This document shows positions 38,389 through 47,881 of a stretch of DNA of 64,000 nt, in pieces (position 1 is the stretch's first letter; the number at the start of each line of letters is the position of its first letter). The position numbers and the translations under genes are program-made. The notes beneath the pieces were generated by a model. It was not told the DNA's origin. It saw only the letters and a list, made by a program, of their open reading frames with translations, and did no database searches. Origin of the DNA: Sphingomonas pseudosanguinis (GTDB taxonomy: Bacteria > Pseudomonadota > Alphaproteobacteria > Sphingomonadales > Sphingomonadaceae); contig NZ_JACIDH010000002.1 of the NCBI RefSeq assembly GCF_014196255.1, positions 248,001-312,000 on the forward strand, read 5' to 3'.

Positions 38389-39030
38389 ATGTCCACGACG
38401 ACCAAGATCTGCGGCTTGACGACGCCCGCCACGCTCGACGCTGCGCTGGGCGGGGGGGCGAGCCATGTCGGCTTCGTCTTCTTTCCGGCGTCCCCCCGGC
38501 ATCTGACCTTCGACGCGGCGGCGGGTCTGGCGGGCCGCGTGCCCGATCATGTCCAGCGGGTCGGCGTCTTCGTCGATCCCGACGACCAGTTGCTGGAGGC
38601 GGCGGTGCGTGCCGGGATGCTGGACGCGATCCAGCTCCACCGCACCGCCCCCGCCCGTGTCGCCGCGATCCGTGCGAAGTTCGACCGGGAGGTCTGGGCG
38701 GCGGTTGCGATCAAGCTGCGCGGCGATGTCGAGAAGGCGCGCGACTATGCCGGTGCCGCCACGCTGATCCTCTACGACGCCAAGACGCCCGATGAGGCGT
38801 CGTTGCCCGGCGGCATGGGGCTGCGCTTCGACTGGAGCCTGCTCGACGGGGTTCGCCATCCGCTGCGCTGGGCGCTGTCGGGTGGCCTCGACGCCGGCAA
38901 TGTCGGCGAGGCGATCCGCCGCACCGGCGCGCCATTAGTCGATGTGTCGTCGGGTGTCGAAAGCGCGCCGGGCGTCAAGGATATGGACAAGATCGCAGGC
39001 TTCCTTAAAGCCGTTGCGACAAATCAGTGA
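38389..39030 (+). CDS. trpF: Phosphoribosylanthranilate isomerase
   Basis: Amadori rearrangement step of tryptophan synthesis, 213 residues. The catalytic Cys is in TKICGLTTPATLDAALGGG; the general acid Asp region follows in GVFVDPDDQLLEA, and phosphate loops in ALSGGLDAGNVGEAI and VDVSSGVESAPGVKD. It starts at ATG 38389, with a weak purine stretch upstream (GGGAAACGACC), and leads the trpFBA-accD-folC series. Confidence 0.95.
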   Translation: MSTTTKICGLTTPATLDAALGGGASHVGFVFFPASPRHLTFDAAAGLAGRVPDHVQRVGVFVDPDDQLLEAAVRAGMLDAIQLHRTAPARVAAIRAKFDREVWAAVAIKLRGDVEKARDYAGAATLILYDAKTPDEASLPGGMGLRFDWSLLDGVRHPLRWALSGGLDAGNVGEAIRRTGAPLVDVSSGVESAPGVKDMDKIAGFLKAVATNQ

Positions 39031-39078
39031 CAGGATCGTTTGCAGGGGTCGCCTCTGCAAATGCCCAAGGGAAGTGAC

Positions 39079-40311
39079 ATGAACGCCCCCAATTCCTTCC
39101 GCGCCCAGCCCGACGAGCGGGGCCATTTCGGTGACTATGGCGGCCGTTACGTCGCCGAGACGCTGATGCCGCTCATCCTCGACCTGGAACGCGAATATCG
39201 CGCGGCGCAGGTCGACCCGGCGTTCAAGGCCGAGTTCGACGACCTGATGACCCATTATGTCGGGCGGCCTAGCCCGATGTATTATGCCGAGCGCATGACG
39301 GAGACGCTCCGCGCCAGCGCGCCCGAGGGCAAGGGGCCGAAGGTCTATTTCAAGCGCGAGGAGCTGAACCACACCGGCGCGCACAAGATCAACAACTGCA
39401 TCGGCCAGATCCTGCTCGCCAAGCGGATGGGCAAGACGCGGATCATCGCCGAGACGGGCGCGGGCCAGCACGGCGTCGCGACCGCCACCGTCGCCGCGCG
39501 CTTCGGCCTGCCCTGCACCATCTTCATGGGTGCCCGCGACATCGAGCGTCAGGCGCCCAACGTCTTCCGCATGCGGTTGCTGGGGGCCGAAGTCCGTCCC
39601 GTGACCTCGGGCGCGCAGACGCTGAAGGATGCGATGAACGAGGCGCTGCGCGACTGGGTCGCCAATGTCCACGACACCTTCTACATCATCGGCACGGCGG
39701 CCGGTCCGCATCCCTATCCGGAGATGGTTCGCGATTTCCAGTCGGTCATCGGCACCGAGTCGAAGGCGCAGATCATGGAGGCCGAGGGGCGTCTCCCCGA
39801 CCTGCTGATCGCCTCGGTCGGCGGCGGATCGAATGCGATCGGCCTGTTCCATCCGTTCCTCGACGATGCCGGCGTCGCCATGCTGGGCATCGAGGCGGCG
39901 GGCCATGGCCTGAACACCACCCAGCATGCCGCCAGCCTGACCGGCGGCAAGCCCGGCATCCTTCACGGCAACAAGACCTATCTGTTGCAGGACGAGGACG
40001 GCCAGATCGCCGAGGCGCATTCGATCTCGGCGGGGCTCGACTATCCGGGCATCGGGCCCGAGCATAGCTGGCTGAACGATACCGGCCGTGTCGTCTATGA
40101 GGGCGTAACCGATACCGAGGCGCTCGACGCTTTCCAGCTCTGCTGCAAGGTCGAGGGGATCATTCCCGCGCTCGAATGCAGCCACGCGCTCGTCGGCCTG
40201 ATCCGCCGCGCGCCGCTGATGAACCGCGACCAGATCGTGCTCGTCAATATTTCGGGCCGTGGGGACAAGGACATCTTCACCGTCGCCGACGCCCTGGGAG
40301 CCAAGATGTGA
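39079..40311 (+). CDS. trpB: Tryptophan synthase beta chain
   Basis: PLP enzyme joining indole and serine, 410 residues. The PLP lysine lies in [12 protein letters not shown], the phosphate loop in [12 protein letters not shown], and the N-terminus [17 protein letters not shown] is characteristic. ATG 39079 ([11 protein letters not shown]) has AAGGGAAG a few bases upstream. The last 4 bases overlap the GTG start of trpA, so the two subunits are translated in step. Confidence 0.97.
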   Translation: MNAPNSFRAQPDERGHFGDYGGRYVAETLMPLILDLEREYRAAQVDPAFKAEFDDLMTHYVGRPSPMYYAERMTETLRASAPEGKGPKVYFKREELNHTGAHKINNCIGQILLAKRMGKTRIIAETGAGQHGVATATVAARFGLPCTIFMGARDIERQAPNVFRMRLLGAEVRPVTSGAQTLKDAMNEALRDWVANVHDTFYIIGTAAGPHPYPEMVRDFQSVIGTESKAQIMEAEGRLPDLLIASVGGGSNAIGLFHPFLDDAGVAMLGIEAAGHGLNTTQHAASLTGGKPGILHGNKTYLLQDEDGQIAEAHSISAGLDYPGIGPEHSWLNDTGRVVYEGVTDTEALDAFQLCCKVEGIIPALECSHALVGLIRRAPLMNRDQIVLVNISGRGDKDIFTVADALGAKM

Positions 40312-41120
40312 GCCGCATCGCCGATACCTTTGCCCGTTGCGCACAGGCCGGTCGCGCGGCGCTGGTCACCTTCGTGACCGCCGGTGACCCGACGCCGCGC
40401 GATACCGCCGCGATCCTCGACGCATTGGTCGCGGGCGGCGCGGACGTGATCGAGCTGGGCATGCCCTTCACCGATCCTATGGCCGATGGTCCCGCCATCC
40501 AGAAGGCCAATATCCGCAGCCTGGGCGCCGGCACGCGCACCGCCGATGTGCTCGCCATCGCCAGCGCGTTTCGGGCGCGCCATCCGGACGTGCCGCTGGT
40601 CCTGATGGGCTATGCCAATCCGATGACGGTGCGCGGCCCCGAATGGTTCGCGACGGCCGCCGCCGCCGCGGGGATCGACGGCGTGATCTGCGTCGACGTG
40701 CCGGCCGAGGAAGACGACGCACTGGGCGCGGCGCTCCGCGAGAAGGGTGTCGCCTCGATCCGTCTTGCCACGCCGACCAGCGATGCCGCGCGCCTGCCGA
40801 CGATTTTGACGGGCGCCGATGGTTTCCTCTATTATGTCTCGGTCGCAGGCATCACCGGACAGCAACAGGCCGCGCAGGCGTCGATCGAGGACGCGGTGGC
40901 GCGGTTGAAGGCAGCGACGCCCCTGCCCGTCGCGGTCGGCTTCGGTGTCCGCACGCCCGAGCAGGCGGCGGCGATCGGCCGCGTCGCGGACGGCGTCGTC
41001 GTCGGCTCGGCGATCGTCGATCTGGTCGGCGAGCACGGTGTGAACGCGGCAGCGCCGGTGCGCGCCTATATTGAAACTCTGTCGTCGGCGCTGGCCGACG
41101 CCCGCAAGGAACTCGCATGA
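40308..41120 (+). CDS. trpA: Tryptophan synthase alpha chain
   Basis: Converts indole-3-glycerol phosphate to indole, 270 residues. The catalytic Glu is in [16 protein letters not shown] and the second acid in [12 protein letters not shown]; phosphate binding uses GFGVRTPEQ and VGSAIVD. The start is GTG at 40308, inside the trpB stop (GTGA); the frame is open to 40176 but that part is trpB shadow. The stop overlaps accD by 4 bases (ATGA). Confidence 0.96.
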   Translation: MSRIADTFARCAQAGRAALVTFVTAGDPTPRDTAAILDALVAGGADVIELGMPFTDPMADGPAIQKANIRSLGAGTRTADVLAIASAFRARHPDVPLVLMGYANPMTVRGPEWFATAAAAAGIDGVICVDVPAEEDDALGAALREKGVASIRLATPTSDAARLPTILTGADGFLYYVSVAGITGQQQAAQASIEDAVARLKAATPLPVAVGFGVRTPEQAAAIGRVADGVVVGSAIVDLVGEHGVNAAAPVRAYIETLSSALADARKELA

Positions 41121-41971
41121 GCTGGCTCAACAGCGTCCGCAACGTCATCCCCTTCGTCGTCAAGAAGGAGACGCCCGACAATCTCTGGCACAAGTGCAAG
41201 GGATGCGGGCAGATGGTCTTCACCAAGGAACTGGAAGACAATCTGAACGTCTGCCCGAAATGCGATCATCATGACCGCATCGGGCCGAAGGCGCGTTTCC
41301 GCCACCTGCTGGACGAAGGCAGCTGTTCCGAGCTTCCCGCGCCCAAGGTGCCCGAGGACCCGCTGAAGTTCCGCGATTCCAAGCGCTATGCCGACCGGCT
41401 GAAGGCCGCGCGCACCAACGCGGCGGAGACCGATGCATTGGTCAACGCGCGCGGCACGATCCTGGGCAACAAGGTCGTCGTCGGCGTGCAGGACTTCGCG
41501 TTCATGGGCGGCTCGATGGGGCTGGCCGTGGGTGAGGCGTTCGTGCGCGGCGTCGAGGCGGCGATTGCTGACAAGTGCCCCTATGTCATCTTCACCGCAT
41601 CGGGCGGCGCGCGCATGCAGGAGGGTATTCTCAGCCTGATGCAGATGCCGCGCACGACCGTCGCCATCCAGATGCTGCACGACGCCGGCTTGCCCTATAT
41701 CGTCGTGCTGACCGACCCGACCTCGGGCGGCGTGATGGCGGCCTATGCGATGCTGGGCGATGTCCAGATCGCCGAGCCGAAGGCGACGCTGGCCTTTACC
41801 GGCCGCCGCGTGATCGAGAGCACCATTCGCGAGAAGCTGCCGGACGACTTCCAGACCTCGGAATATTATCTCGACCACGGCATGCTGGACATGGTCGTCC
41901 ACCGCCGCGACCTGCGCGAGCGTCTGGCGACCGTCATCGGCTATCTGACGGCGTCGCGCCAGGCCGCCTGA
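41117..41971 (+). CDS. accD: Acetyl-CoA carboxylase carboxyltransferase subunit beta
   Basis: Carboxyltransferase beta subunit of acetyl-CoA carboxylase, 284 residues. An N-terminal zinc ribbon has the cysteine pairs CKGCGQ and CPKCDHHD, followed by the crotonase-like fold (AGLPYIVVLTDPTSGGVMAA region with the GG oxyanion turn FTASGGARMQEG). AccD is partnered with AccA, which is not in the window. It is translationally coupled to trpA and is followed by a probable hairpin terminator before folC. Confidence 0.97.
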   Translation: MSWLNSVRNVIPFVVKKETPDNLWHKCKGCGQMVFTKELEDNLNVCPKCDHHDRIGPKARFRHLLDEGSCSELPAPKVPEDPLKFRDSKRYADRLKAARTNAAETDALVNARGTILGNKVVVGVQDFAFMGGSMGLAVGEAFVRGVEAAIADKCPYVIFTASGGARMQEGILSLMQMPRTTVAIQMLHDAGLPYIVVLTDPTSGGVMAAYAMLGDVQIAEPKATLAFTGRRVIESTIREKLPDDFQTSEYYLDHGMLDMVVHRRDLRERLATVIGYLTASRQAA

Positions 41972-41999
41972 CCCGTCGCCTTTTCCAGACGATCGCATT

Positions 42000-42030
42000 A
42001 GAGGGGCGGGCCGAGAGGTCCGCCTCTTTT
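42000..42030 (+). terminator. Probable intrinsic terminator after accD
   Basis: A stem of GAGGGGCGGGCC (42001-42012) pairs with GGTCCGCCTC (42017-42026), with a two-base bulge and a GAGA loop, followed by TTTTCC. The T run is short, so termination may be partial and folC may also be read from upstream. Confidence 0.6.
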
Positions 42031-42056
42031 CCGTTCCGCCCCTGAAAGCTCGGTCA

Positions 42057-43376
42057 ATGCCCGATCACGCCCGTTCCCAAGACCCGGCCGTTCAGGCGCA
42101 GCTCGACCGGTTATGGTCGCTGTCGCCCGGGGCCGACGTGCTGGGGCTGGAACGGATCACGCGGCTGCTCGATCGGCTGGGCAATCCGCAGGACCATATG
42201 CCGCCGGTCTTCCATGTCGCGGGAACCAACGGCAAGGGCTCGACCTGCGCCTTCCTTCGCGCGGCACTCGAAGCGGCGGGACATGATGTCCATGTCTATT
42301 CCAGCCCGCACCTCGTACGGTTCAACGAGCGTATCCGCATCGCCGGACGTCTGATCGACGATGCGGCACTCGCCGCGTCGCTCGACGAGGTGCTCGGCCA
42401 TGCCGAGGGGATCGGCGCCAGCTTCTTCGAGGTAACGACGGCGGCGGCCTTCCTGGCCTTTGCGCGGCATCCGGCGGCGGCGACGATCATCGAGGTAGGA
42501 CTCGGCGGGCGGCTGGATGCGACCAATATCCTGCGCACGCCCGCCATATGCGGGATCGCGGCGCTGGGGATAGATCACGAGGCATTTCTGGGGCGCAGCC
42601 TGACCGGTATCGCACGCGAGAAGGCCGGGATCGCCAAGCCGGGCGTGCCGCTGGTCACGATGGACTATGCGCAGCCTCTGCGCGAGGCGATCGCACGGGT
42701 CGCCGACGCCGCAGGAGCGCCGGTACTCCCACGCGGTCAAGCGTGGCATAGCGAGACGCGGCGGAACCACGTCACCTACCGGGATGTGCTGGGGGCGATT
42801 ACCCTGCCCCGCCCGACGCTGGTCGGCTCGCACCAATCCCGCAACCTGGCGCTCGCCGTCGCGATGCTCCGGCACCAGTCCGCCCTGACCATCCCGACCG
42901 AGGCGTTGCAGGCCGCTGCCCGCCAGGCGCATTGGCCCGCCCGGATGCAGGCGCTGAGCGACGGGCCGTTGACACGGCATCTTCCGGCGGGGAGCCAATG
43001 CTGGCTCGACGGGGCGCACAACCCCTCGGCGGCCATTCCGGTCGCCCGGACGATGGCGACCTGGCGCGCGCAGGGACCATCGGCGCTGGTATTGGGTATG
43101 CTGTCGAACAAGGAGGCCGGTCCCGTCCTCAGCCGGCTCGGAGCGATGGTCGAGCTGGTCGTCACGCTCCCCGTGCCGCACCACGCCTGCCATGCGCCGG
43201 AGCACCTCGCAGAGCAGGCGCGCGCGCTGGGCTATCACGCGGTTTCCGCCCAGACGCCTGCCGAAGCGCTCGACCAGGTCGCGGCGCATTTCGGCCGCCC
43301 CGCGAACGTCCTCATCGCCGGATCGCTTTATCTGGCAGGGCAGGTGCTCGAGGAGAATGACGAGCTGCCGCAATGA
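42057..43376 (+). CDS. folC: Bifunctional dihydrofolate/folylpolyglutamate synthase
   Basis: Adds glutamate to dihydropteroate and folates, 439 residues. The Mur-ligase P-loop is GTNGKGSTCAFLRAAL; the substrate region VYSSPHLVRFNERI and the second ATPase motif EVGLGGRLDATNI are present, and the C-terminal domain begins near WLDGAHNPSAA. ATG 42057 lies 85 bases after accD. The trpA-accD-folC order is standard in alphaproteobacteria. Confidence 0.95.
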   Translation: MPDHARSQDPAVQAQLDRLWSLSPGADVLGLERITRLLDRLGNPQDHMPPVFHVAGTNGKGSTCAFLRAALEAAGHDVHVYSSPHLVRFNERIRIAGRLIDDAALAASLDEVLGHAEGIGASFFEVTTAAAFLAFARHPAAATIIEVGLGGRLDATNILRTPAICGIAALGIDHEAFLGRSLTGIAREKAGIAKPGVPLVTMDYAQPLREAIARVADAAGAPVLPRGQAWHSETRRNHVTYRDVLGAITLPRPTLVGSHQSRNLALAVAMLRHQSALTIPTEALQAAARQAHWPARMQALSDGPLTRHLPAGSQCWLDGAHNPSAAIPVARTMATWRAQGPSALVLGMLSNKEAGPVLSRLGAMVELVVTLPVPHHACHAPEHLAEQARALGYHAVSAQTPAEALDQVAAHFGRPANVLIAGSLYLAGQVLEENDELPQ

Positions 43377-43409
43377 TGCGACGAGGCGCACACCCGACAC
43401 CCATTATTT

Positions 43410-43428
43410 GCGATTGACTATCAATAGC
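43410..43428 (+). promoter_or_regulatory. Fur-box-like 19-base dyad
   Basis: A near-perfect dyad in which 7 of 9 base pairs match around position 43419 (arms GCGATTGA and TCAATAGC). It matches the 19-base Fur consensus at 12 of 19 positions, a score typical of natural Fur sites. It ends 39 bases before the start of the small cysteine-containing gene, exactly where a repressor would block its promoter. Iron control of that gene is inferred. Confidence 0.5.
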
Positions 43429-43467
43429 GTCGGTTTAGCATGAGCGGGCAATCACGGAGTCCCGCCG

Positions 43468-43896
43468 ATGGCCGAAACCACCACGCTCGCCGCTGCCCTG
43501 CCCCATACGCTGCCGGCCTGCCCCCATGCCCGGATCGCGCTGTTCGCCATCCGCCGGATGGGCGCGCATGGTCTGTCGGATGCGCGCGCGGCGCACACGC
43601 TGTTCACCGTCTTCGGACAGGATTTCCGGCGTCCGTTGATCCTGATGCGGACGCTGATGGCGGATCTGGCGGCGCACGCTTCGGGTCAGATCGCGATCGC
43701 GCCCTGCTGCTGCGGGCGGATGACGGCGGCCGAGGCGGCGCTGATGACGATCCTGGCGCAAATGGAGGTCGCGCCCGACAAGGCGCGTTTTCTGATGAGC
43801 GATCTGCTCGGCGTCCGGCGGATCGACGGCGTGCTGGCCAGCGCCGCCGCCGTCAGCGCGGCCTTTGCCGATGAAGGGCGTCCGATCAGCTTTTGA
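43468..43896 (+). CDS. Small protein of unknown function with a Cys-Cys-Cys motif
   Basis: A 142-residue, largely helical cytoplasmic protein without a recognised domain (I recall a sphingomonad family, DUF6628, that it may belong to). Notable are Cys18 (PACPHARIALF), three consecutive cysteines at 80-82 in APCCCGRMTAAE and a long N-terminal helix pattern. ATG 43468 has CGGAG 8 bases upstream. A Fur-box-like dyad just upstream and the Cys triplet suggest iron or redox-linked expression; the biochemical role is open. The end overlaps the convergent AmpG-like gene by 11 bases. Confidence 0.72.
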   Translation: MAETTTLAAALPHTLPACPHARIALFAIRRMGAHGLSDARAAHTLFTVFGQDFRRPLILMRTLMADLAAHASGQIAIAPCCCGRMTAAEAALMTILAQMEVAPDKARFLMSDLLGVRRIDGVLASAAAVSAAFADEGRPISF

Positions 43897-45214
43897 CGGA
43901 CGCGCCGCTGCGGGCGTCGCCTTCGCCAGCGATGCCCGCGCTGCCGATCGAACGATCGACCAGTCCCGAACGGGCCATCCACCAGAACAGGATGACGCCG
44001 GGCAGCGCCACGACAGTGGTCAACAGATAGAAGTCGACATAACCGAAACGTTCGACCAGCGCCCCGGCGGTCGTACCGCTGAGGATACGTCCCACCACGC
44101 TCGCCGCCGCCGAGATCATCGCATATTGCGCGGCGGTGAAGCGCAGGTCGGTCAGCGCGGAGAAATAGGCGACGACGGTCACGCCGCCGATGCCGCTGGC
44201 GAAATTCTCGAACCCGATGGCACCGGCCATGCCCAAATTGGAATGCCCCGCCGCCGCCAGCCCGGCAAAGGACAGGTTCGACACCGCCATCAGGATCAGG
44301 CTGATGATGACCGAGCGCTTCATCCCCAATCGCGCATAGAGCACGCCGCCGACGAACACGCCGATCAGCAAGGCCCAGAAACCGACGCCGACATCATACA
44401 GCGCGATCTCATCCTTGCTGAAGCCCAGATCATTGAAGAGCAGCCGGAAGGTGAGGTTGGCGAGCGTATCGCCGATCTTGTGGACCAAAATGAAGGCCAG
44501 CACGATCGCGGCCCCCTGACGCCGAAAGAACTCGGCGAACGGGCCGACGATCGCGCGGATCACGCCTTCGCTCGGGCGCTTGGCAGTGATCTCGCTGTGC
44601 CGTGCCGGCTCGCCCATGATGAGCGCCGTCAGTACGGCCGGCAGCGCGAAGGCGCAGCTGACCAGATAGGCGACGCTCCACCCGGCACGCGTCGCGATGA
44701 CGAGCGAGAGCGAGGCGACCAGAGCCGACCCGATCCGCCAGCCATATTGGCCCATGCCGGCGCCCACGCCCAGCTGGCGCGGCTCGAGCAGTTCGATGCG
44801 ATAGGCATCGATGACGATGTCGAAGGTCGCACCCGCCACCCCCAGCGCGATCGCCGCCATCGCGGTCTGCGCGAGCGACACGCGCGGATCGGACAATCCC
44901 AACCCGGCCGCCGCCAGACAGACGAAGACCGCGATGACCAGCAGCCACGACACGCGCTGCCCCATGCGATGAAGCAGCGGGATCTTTACCCCTTCGACGA
45001 TCCAGGCCCAGAGCCATTTGAAATTATAGGCCAGGATCACCAGTGCGAAGGCGGTGACGCTCTTCTTCTCGATCCCCGCTTCCGCCAATCGGCTGGACAG
45101 CGTGGCGTTGATCATGGTCAGCGGAAAGGCCGAGGATATGCCCAGCGCCAGCGAGGCGAGCGGGGCCGGCTCGATATAGGGCCGAACGCCATCCACCCAC
45201 CGACCACTCGCCAT
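43886..45214 (-). CDS. AmpG-like MFS transporter
   Basis: A 442-residue membrane protein with 12 predicted helices of the major facilitator superfamily. The beginning SLALGISSAFPLTMINATLS, the cytoplasmic turn NFKWLWAWIVEGVKIPLLHRMG and the signature IVIDAYRIELLEP resemble AmpG muropeptide permeases (peptidoglycan recycling) and related PAT-family transporters. No ampD or nagZ is nearby, so the substrate is inferred. ATG 45214; the response regulator gene lies 66 bases upstream on the same strand. Confidence 0.82.
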   Translation of the reverse strand: MASGRWVDGVRPYIEPAPLASLALGISSAFPLTMINATLSSRLAEAGIEKKSVTAFALVILAYNFKWLWAWIVEGVKIPLLHRMGQRVSWLLVIAVFVCLAAAGLGLSDPRVSLAQTAMAAIALGVAGATFDIVIDAYRIELLEPRQLGVGAGMGQYGWRIGSALVASLSLVIATRAGWSVAYLVSCAFALPAVLTALIMGEPARHSEITAKRPSEGVIRAIVGPFAEFFRRQGAAIVLAFILVHKIGDTLANLTFRLLFNDLGFSKDEIALYDVGVGFWALLIGVFVGGVLYARLGMKRSVIISLILMAVSNLSFAGLAAAGHSNLGMAGAIGFENFASGIGGVTVVAYFSALTDLRFTAAQYAMISAAASVVGRILSGTTAGALVERFGYVDFYLLTTVVALPGVILFWWMARSGLVDRSIGSAGIAGEGDARSGASVKS

Positions 45215-45280
45215 ATTCCGTCCCGCTCCAGCGCAAAGACGCGACCGTAAAGGCCTTCGTCCCCGGGAGCAATGTCGCGA

Positions 45281-45712
45281 TCAGGCGCCGGCGAACAGGC
45301 GAAAGCCGGACGGCAGGCGGCTCGGCGCCTTGCCGGTCCGCTTCTCCTCGACGGCCGCGATCGCGCCGAGCAGATCGCGCGGACCATAGGGCTTCATCAG
45401 CACGCCCTCGGCCAGCCCGTCCGCCTCGGGGGGCAACGTACCGGTCAGGAACAGGACCGGAATGTCGCGGTTGCGCGCGGCCCGTGCGACGTCCAATCCG
45501 CTACCATCGGCCAGGCGGACATCGGCGAGGACGAGATCGATGGCGCTATCGCCTTCGATCAGGGCCACCGCCTTGCTGACCCTGTCGACGGTCGCCACGA
45601 CCTCGAACTCCGCATCGGTCAGGACATGTTCCGTGTCGAACGCGACCAGGGGTTCGTCTTCGACCACCAACAGCCTGACGAGCTGCCGCTTCTTTCGCCC
45701 GAAGAGTCTCAT
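45281..45712 (-). CDS. Single-domain response regulator
   Basis: A 143-residue CheY-like receiver without an output domain. The acidic pocket is Glu18-Asp19-Glu20 (LLVVEDEPLVAFD), the phosphoacceptor is Asp64 (LVLADVRLADGSG), with Thr in FLTGTLPP and Lys in LMKPYGPRDLL. The Arg/Lys-rich start MRLFGRKKRQ is unusual. It probably relays phosphate to or from an unlinked kinase or serves as an input modulator. No kinase is adjacent; it may be co-transcribed with the AmpG-like gene. Confidence 0.88.
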   Translation of the reverse strand: MRLFGRKKRQLVRLLVVEDEPLVAFDTEHVLTDAEFEVVATVDRVSKAVALIEGDSAIDLVLADVRLADGSGLDVARAARNRDIPVLFLTGTLPPEADGLAEGVLMKPYGPRDLLGAIAAVEEKRTGKAPSRLPSGFRLFAGA

Positions 45713-45821
45713 TCCGTTCTCGGTCCGTTTTGCCCACCTGCGTTAAAGTCGTAACGCTCCGCCTCGACGAAACGACGCAAACATTTTCCTTTGGTCCATA
45801 CCCTATGTATCAGGGCGCAAT

Positions 45822-47345
45822 ATGACATCAGAACACCGTATCGCAAAGCTGTTGGCAAGGGCGGGCGTCGCCTCGCGCCGGGAGATCGAGCGCATGATCG
45901 CCGAGGGGCGCATCGCCCTGAACGGCACGACCATCGAGACGCCGGCGACGCTGCTGACCACTATCGACGGGATCACCGTCGATGGCGAGCCGGTCGCCGC
46001 GCCCGAGCCGACGCGGCTCTTCCTTTACAACAAGCCCACCGGCCTGCTGGTCACGGAACATGATCCCATGGGCCGGCCGACCATCTATGACCGTCTGCCC
46101 GAGGGGCTGCCCCGGTTGATGCCGGTCGGTCGGCTCGACCTGAATACCGAGGGGTTGTTGCTGCTGACCACCGATGGCGGCTTCAAGCGCCAGTTGGAAC
46201 TGCCGGCGACCGGTGTCGAGCGCACCTATCGTGCGCGCGCTTACGGCGACATCACGCAGGCGCAGCTGGAGGAGCTGATCCACGGTATCGAGATCGACGG
46301 CATCCGCTATGGCCAGATCGACGCCAATCTGGAGCGGCGGACCGGCGCCAATGTCTGGATCGAGTTGACGCTGCGCGAGGGCAAGAACCGCGAAGTGCGC
46401 CGCGTGCTCGAACATCTAGGGCTGCAGGTCAGCCGATTGATCCGCCTGCGCTACGGCCCCTTCGTGCTCGACGAACTGCCGGTCGGGGAGATCGGCGAGG
46501 TCAAGGGTGCGCAGATCGTCGAGTTCCGCAAGACCCTGCTGGGCGGTATCCCCGCCGATGCGGTTCGCCCGACGCCACGGGCCGGTTTCCGAACACCGCC
46601 AGCCACCGTCAAGCCCGACCGTGCCGCCCGCCCCGCGCGCATCGACGGCGAGGCGCGCACGCCTCGCGATGCCAAGCCGCGCGGCGCTGGTCCGGCTGCC
46701 AGCCGTGCCCGGCCCGGCGCGGCGCGCAGCAATGATCGCCCGGAACGCCCATCGCGCGACGAGCGGTCCTTCCGCGGCGCTCGACCGACCGATGGTGATC
46801 GGCCGCAGCGTGGGGAACGCCCGTTTCACGCTCGGTCCGATGCGGGACCCTCGGGCCGCGCCGATCGCGATGACCGGCCGGCGCGTGGCGAGCGTCCGTT
46901 CCGCACGCGATCGGATGGCGCAACACCGAACCATGGTGGCCGTGACGATCGGCCCGCGCGCGGCGGAGGTTCTTTCCGTCCGCGTTCCGACGCGGGATCG
47001 TCGCGCCGTGCGGACCGCGAAGAGCGTCCGGCACACGGGGATCGTCCGTTCCGCGCCCGATCCGACGGCGCGGCATCCGGCCGAGAGGCGCGCGCCGAGC
47101 GTCCTGCCGGTGGCGAACGGTCTTTTCGTCCACGTACGGACTCGGCTTCCTCGGGACGTGGATCGCGTGACGATCGCCCCGCCCGGACGGACCGGTCGAC
47201 ACGGGGCGACCGTCCGACGGGCGACCGTCCATCGCGGGGGCCGCGCAATTCGCCGGGAGGCAATGGCCGCCCTTCCGGTGGCGGACGTAATGGTCGTCCC
47301 GGCGGCGGTGGATCGCGCCCCGGTCGGCCGGGAGGCAATCGCTGA
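45822..47345 (+). CDS. RsuA/RluB-type pseudouridine synthase with repetitive disordered tail
   Basis: A 507-residue protein. Residues 1-60 form an S4 RNA-binding domain (KLLARAGVASRREIERMIAEG), and 64-250 the catalytic domain with Asp106 in GRLDLNTEGLLL and the C-terminal GKNREVRRVLEHLG; it isomerises a uridine in 23S or 16S rRNA. From about residue 250 follows an Arg/Gly/Asp/Ser-rich, presumably disordered tail, including five 25-residue tandem repeats (325-449) and a Gly-rich end. Most RluB proteins have a much shorter tail. The stop shares one base with rsmD (TGATG). Confidence 0.9.
   Translation: MTSEHRIAKLLARAGVASRREIERMIAEGRIALNGTTIETPATLLTTIDGITVDGEPVAAPEPTRLFLYNKPTGLLVTEHDPMGRPTIYDRLPEGLPRLMPVGRLDLNTEGLLLLTTDGGFKRQLELPATGVERTYRARAYGDITQAQLEELIHGIEIDGIRYGQIDANLERRTGANVWIELTLREGKNREVRRVLEHLGLQVSRLIRLRYGPFVLDELPVGEIGEVKGAQIVEFRKTLLGGIPADAVRPTPRAGFRTPPATVKPDRAARPARIDGEARTPRDAKPRGAGPAASRARPGAARSNDRPERPSRDERSFRGARPTDGDRPQRGERPFHARSDAGPSGRADRDDRPARGERPFRTRSDGATPNHGGRDDRPARGGGSFRPRSDAGSSRRADREERPAHGDRPFRARSDGAASGREARAERPAGGERSFRPRTDSASSGRGSRDDRPARTDRSTRGDRPTGDRPSRGPRNSPGGNGRPSGGGRNGRPGGGGSRPGRPGGNR
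46794..47168 (+). repeat. Five tandem 75-base repeats encoding 25-residue units
   Basis: Protein residues 325-449 consist of five aligned 25-residue units, beginning GDRPQRGERPFHARSD, DDRPARGERPFRTRSD, DDRPARGGGSFRPRSD, EERPAHGDRPFRARSD and AERPAGGERSFRPRTD, each ending in a Ser/Gly/Arg segment. The pattern is ERPxxGxRxFRxRSD. A sixth, degenerate unit follows (DDRPARTDRSTRGDR). Repeat number is likely to vary between strains, and other reading frames are open through it. Confidence 0.85.
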
Positions 47346-47881
47346 TGCGTGTCATCGCCGGAGAATGGCGGGGCCGTCCGCTGGTCGCGCCCAAGGGTGA
47401 GGTCACCCGCCCGACCGCCGACCGAACGCGCGAGGCGCTGTTCTCGATGCTGACCGCGCGGCTTGGCGCGTTCGACGGGCTGGCGGTCGGCGATTTCTTC
47501 GCCGGCTCGGGGGCGCTTGGGATCGAGGCTTTGTCGCGCGGAGCCGCGTCCTGCCTGTTCGTCGAGCAGGACCGCAATGCGCTCGACGCGCTGCGGGCCA
47601 ATCTCGACAAGCTGGGTGCCAAGGGTGACGTCCGTGCGACCTCGGTGATGGCGCTCGGGCCGGCGCGCCAGCCGCTCGACATCATCCTGATGGACCCGCC
47701 CTATGGCACGGGCGCGGGCAGCGTCGCGCTCGACAAGCTGGCGCGGCTGGGCTGGATCGGTCCGGCGACCTGGATCAGTATCGAGACCGCCAAACAGGAA
47801 GAGGTGGACGTCGATGGCTTCGTCGTCGACACCTCGCGCGTGCATGGCAAGGCGCGGCTGACCCTGCTCCGTCAGGGCTGA
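47345..47881 (+). CDS. rsmD: 16S rRNA m2G966 methyltransferase RsmD
   Basis: SAM-dependent methyltransferase of 178 residues acting on small-subunit rRNA. The SAM loop is VGDFFAGSGALGIEALSRGA, the acidic partner follows in FVEQDRNALDAL, and the catalytic NPPY-type motif appears as LMDPPYGTGAG. The N-terminus MRVIAGEWRGRPLVAPKG is characteristic. Start ATG 47345 overlaps the pseudouridine synthase stop, so two ribosome modification genes are coupled. The last 10 bases overlap the convergent transporter. Confidence 0.95.
   Translation: MRVIAGEWRGRPLVAPKGEVTRPTADRTREALFSMLTARLGAFDGLAVGDFFAGSGALGIEALSRGAASCLFVEQDRNALDALRANLDKLGAKGDVRATSVMALGPARQPLDIILMDPPYGTGAGSVALDKLARLGWIGPATWISIETAKQEEVDVDGFVVDTSRVHGKARLTLLRQG

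Noticed and set aside
46507..47400. Alternative frame of 297 codons through the repetitive tail
   Set aside because: Low-complexity GC-rich repeats keep all frames open; the tail follows the real catalytic domain in the frame starting at 45822.
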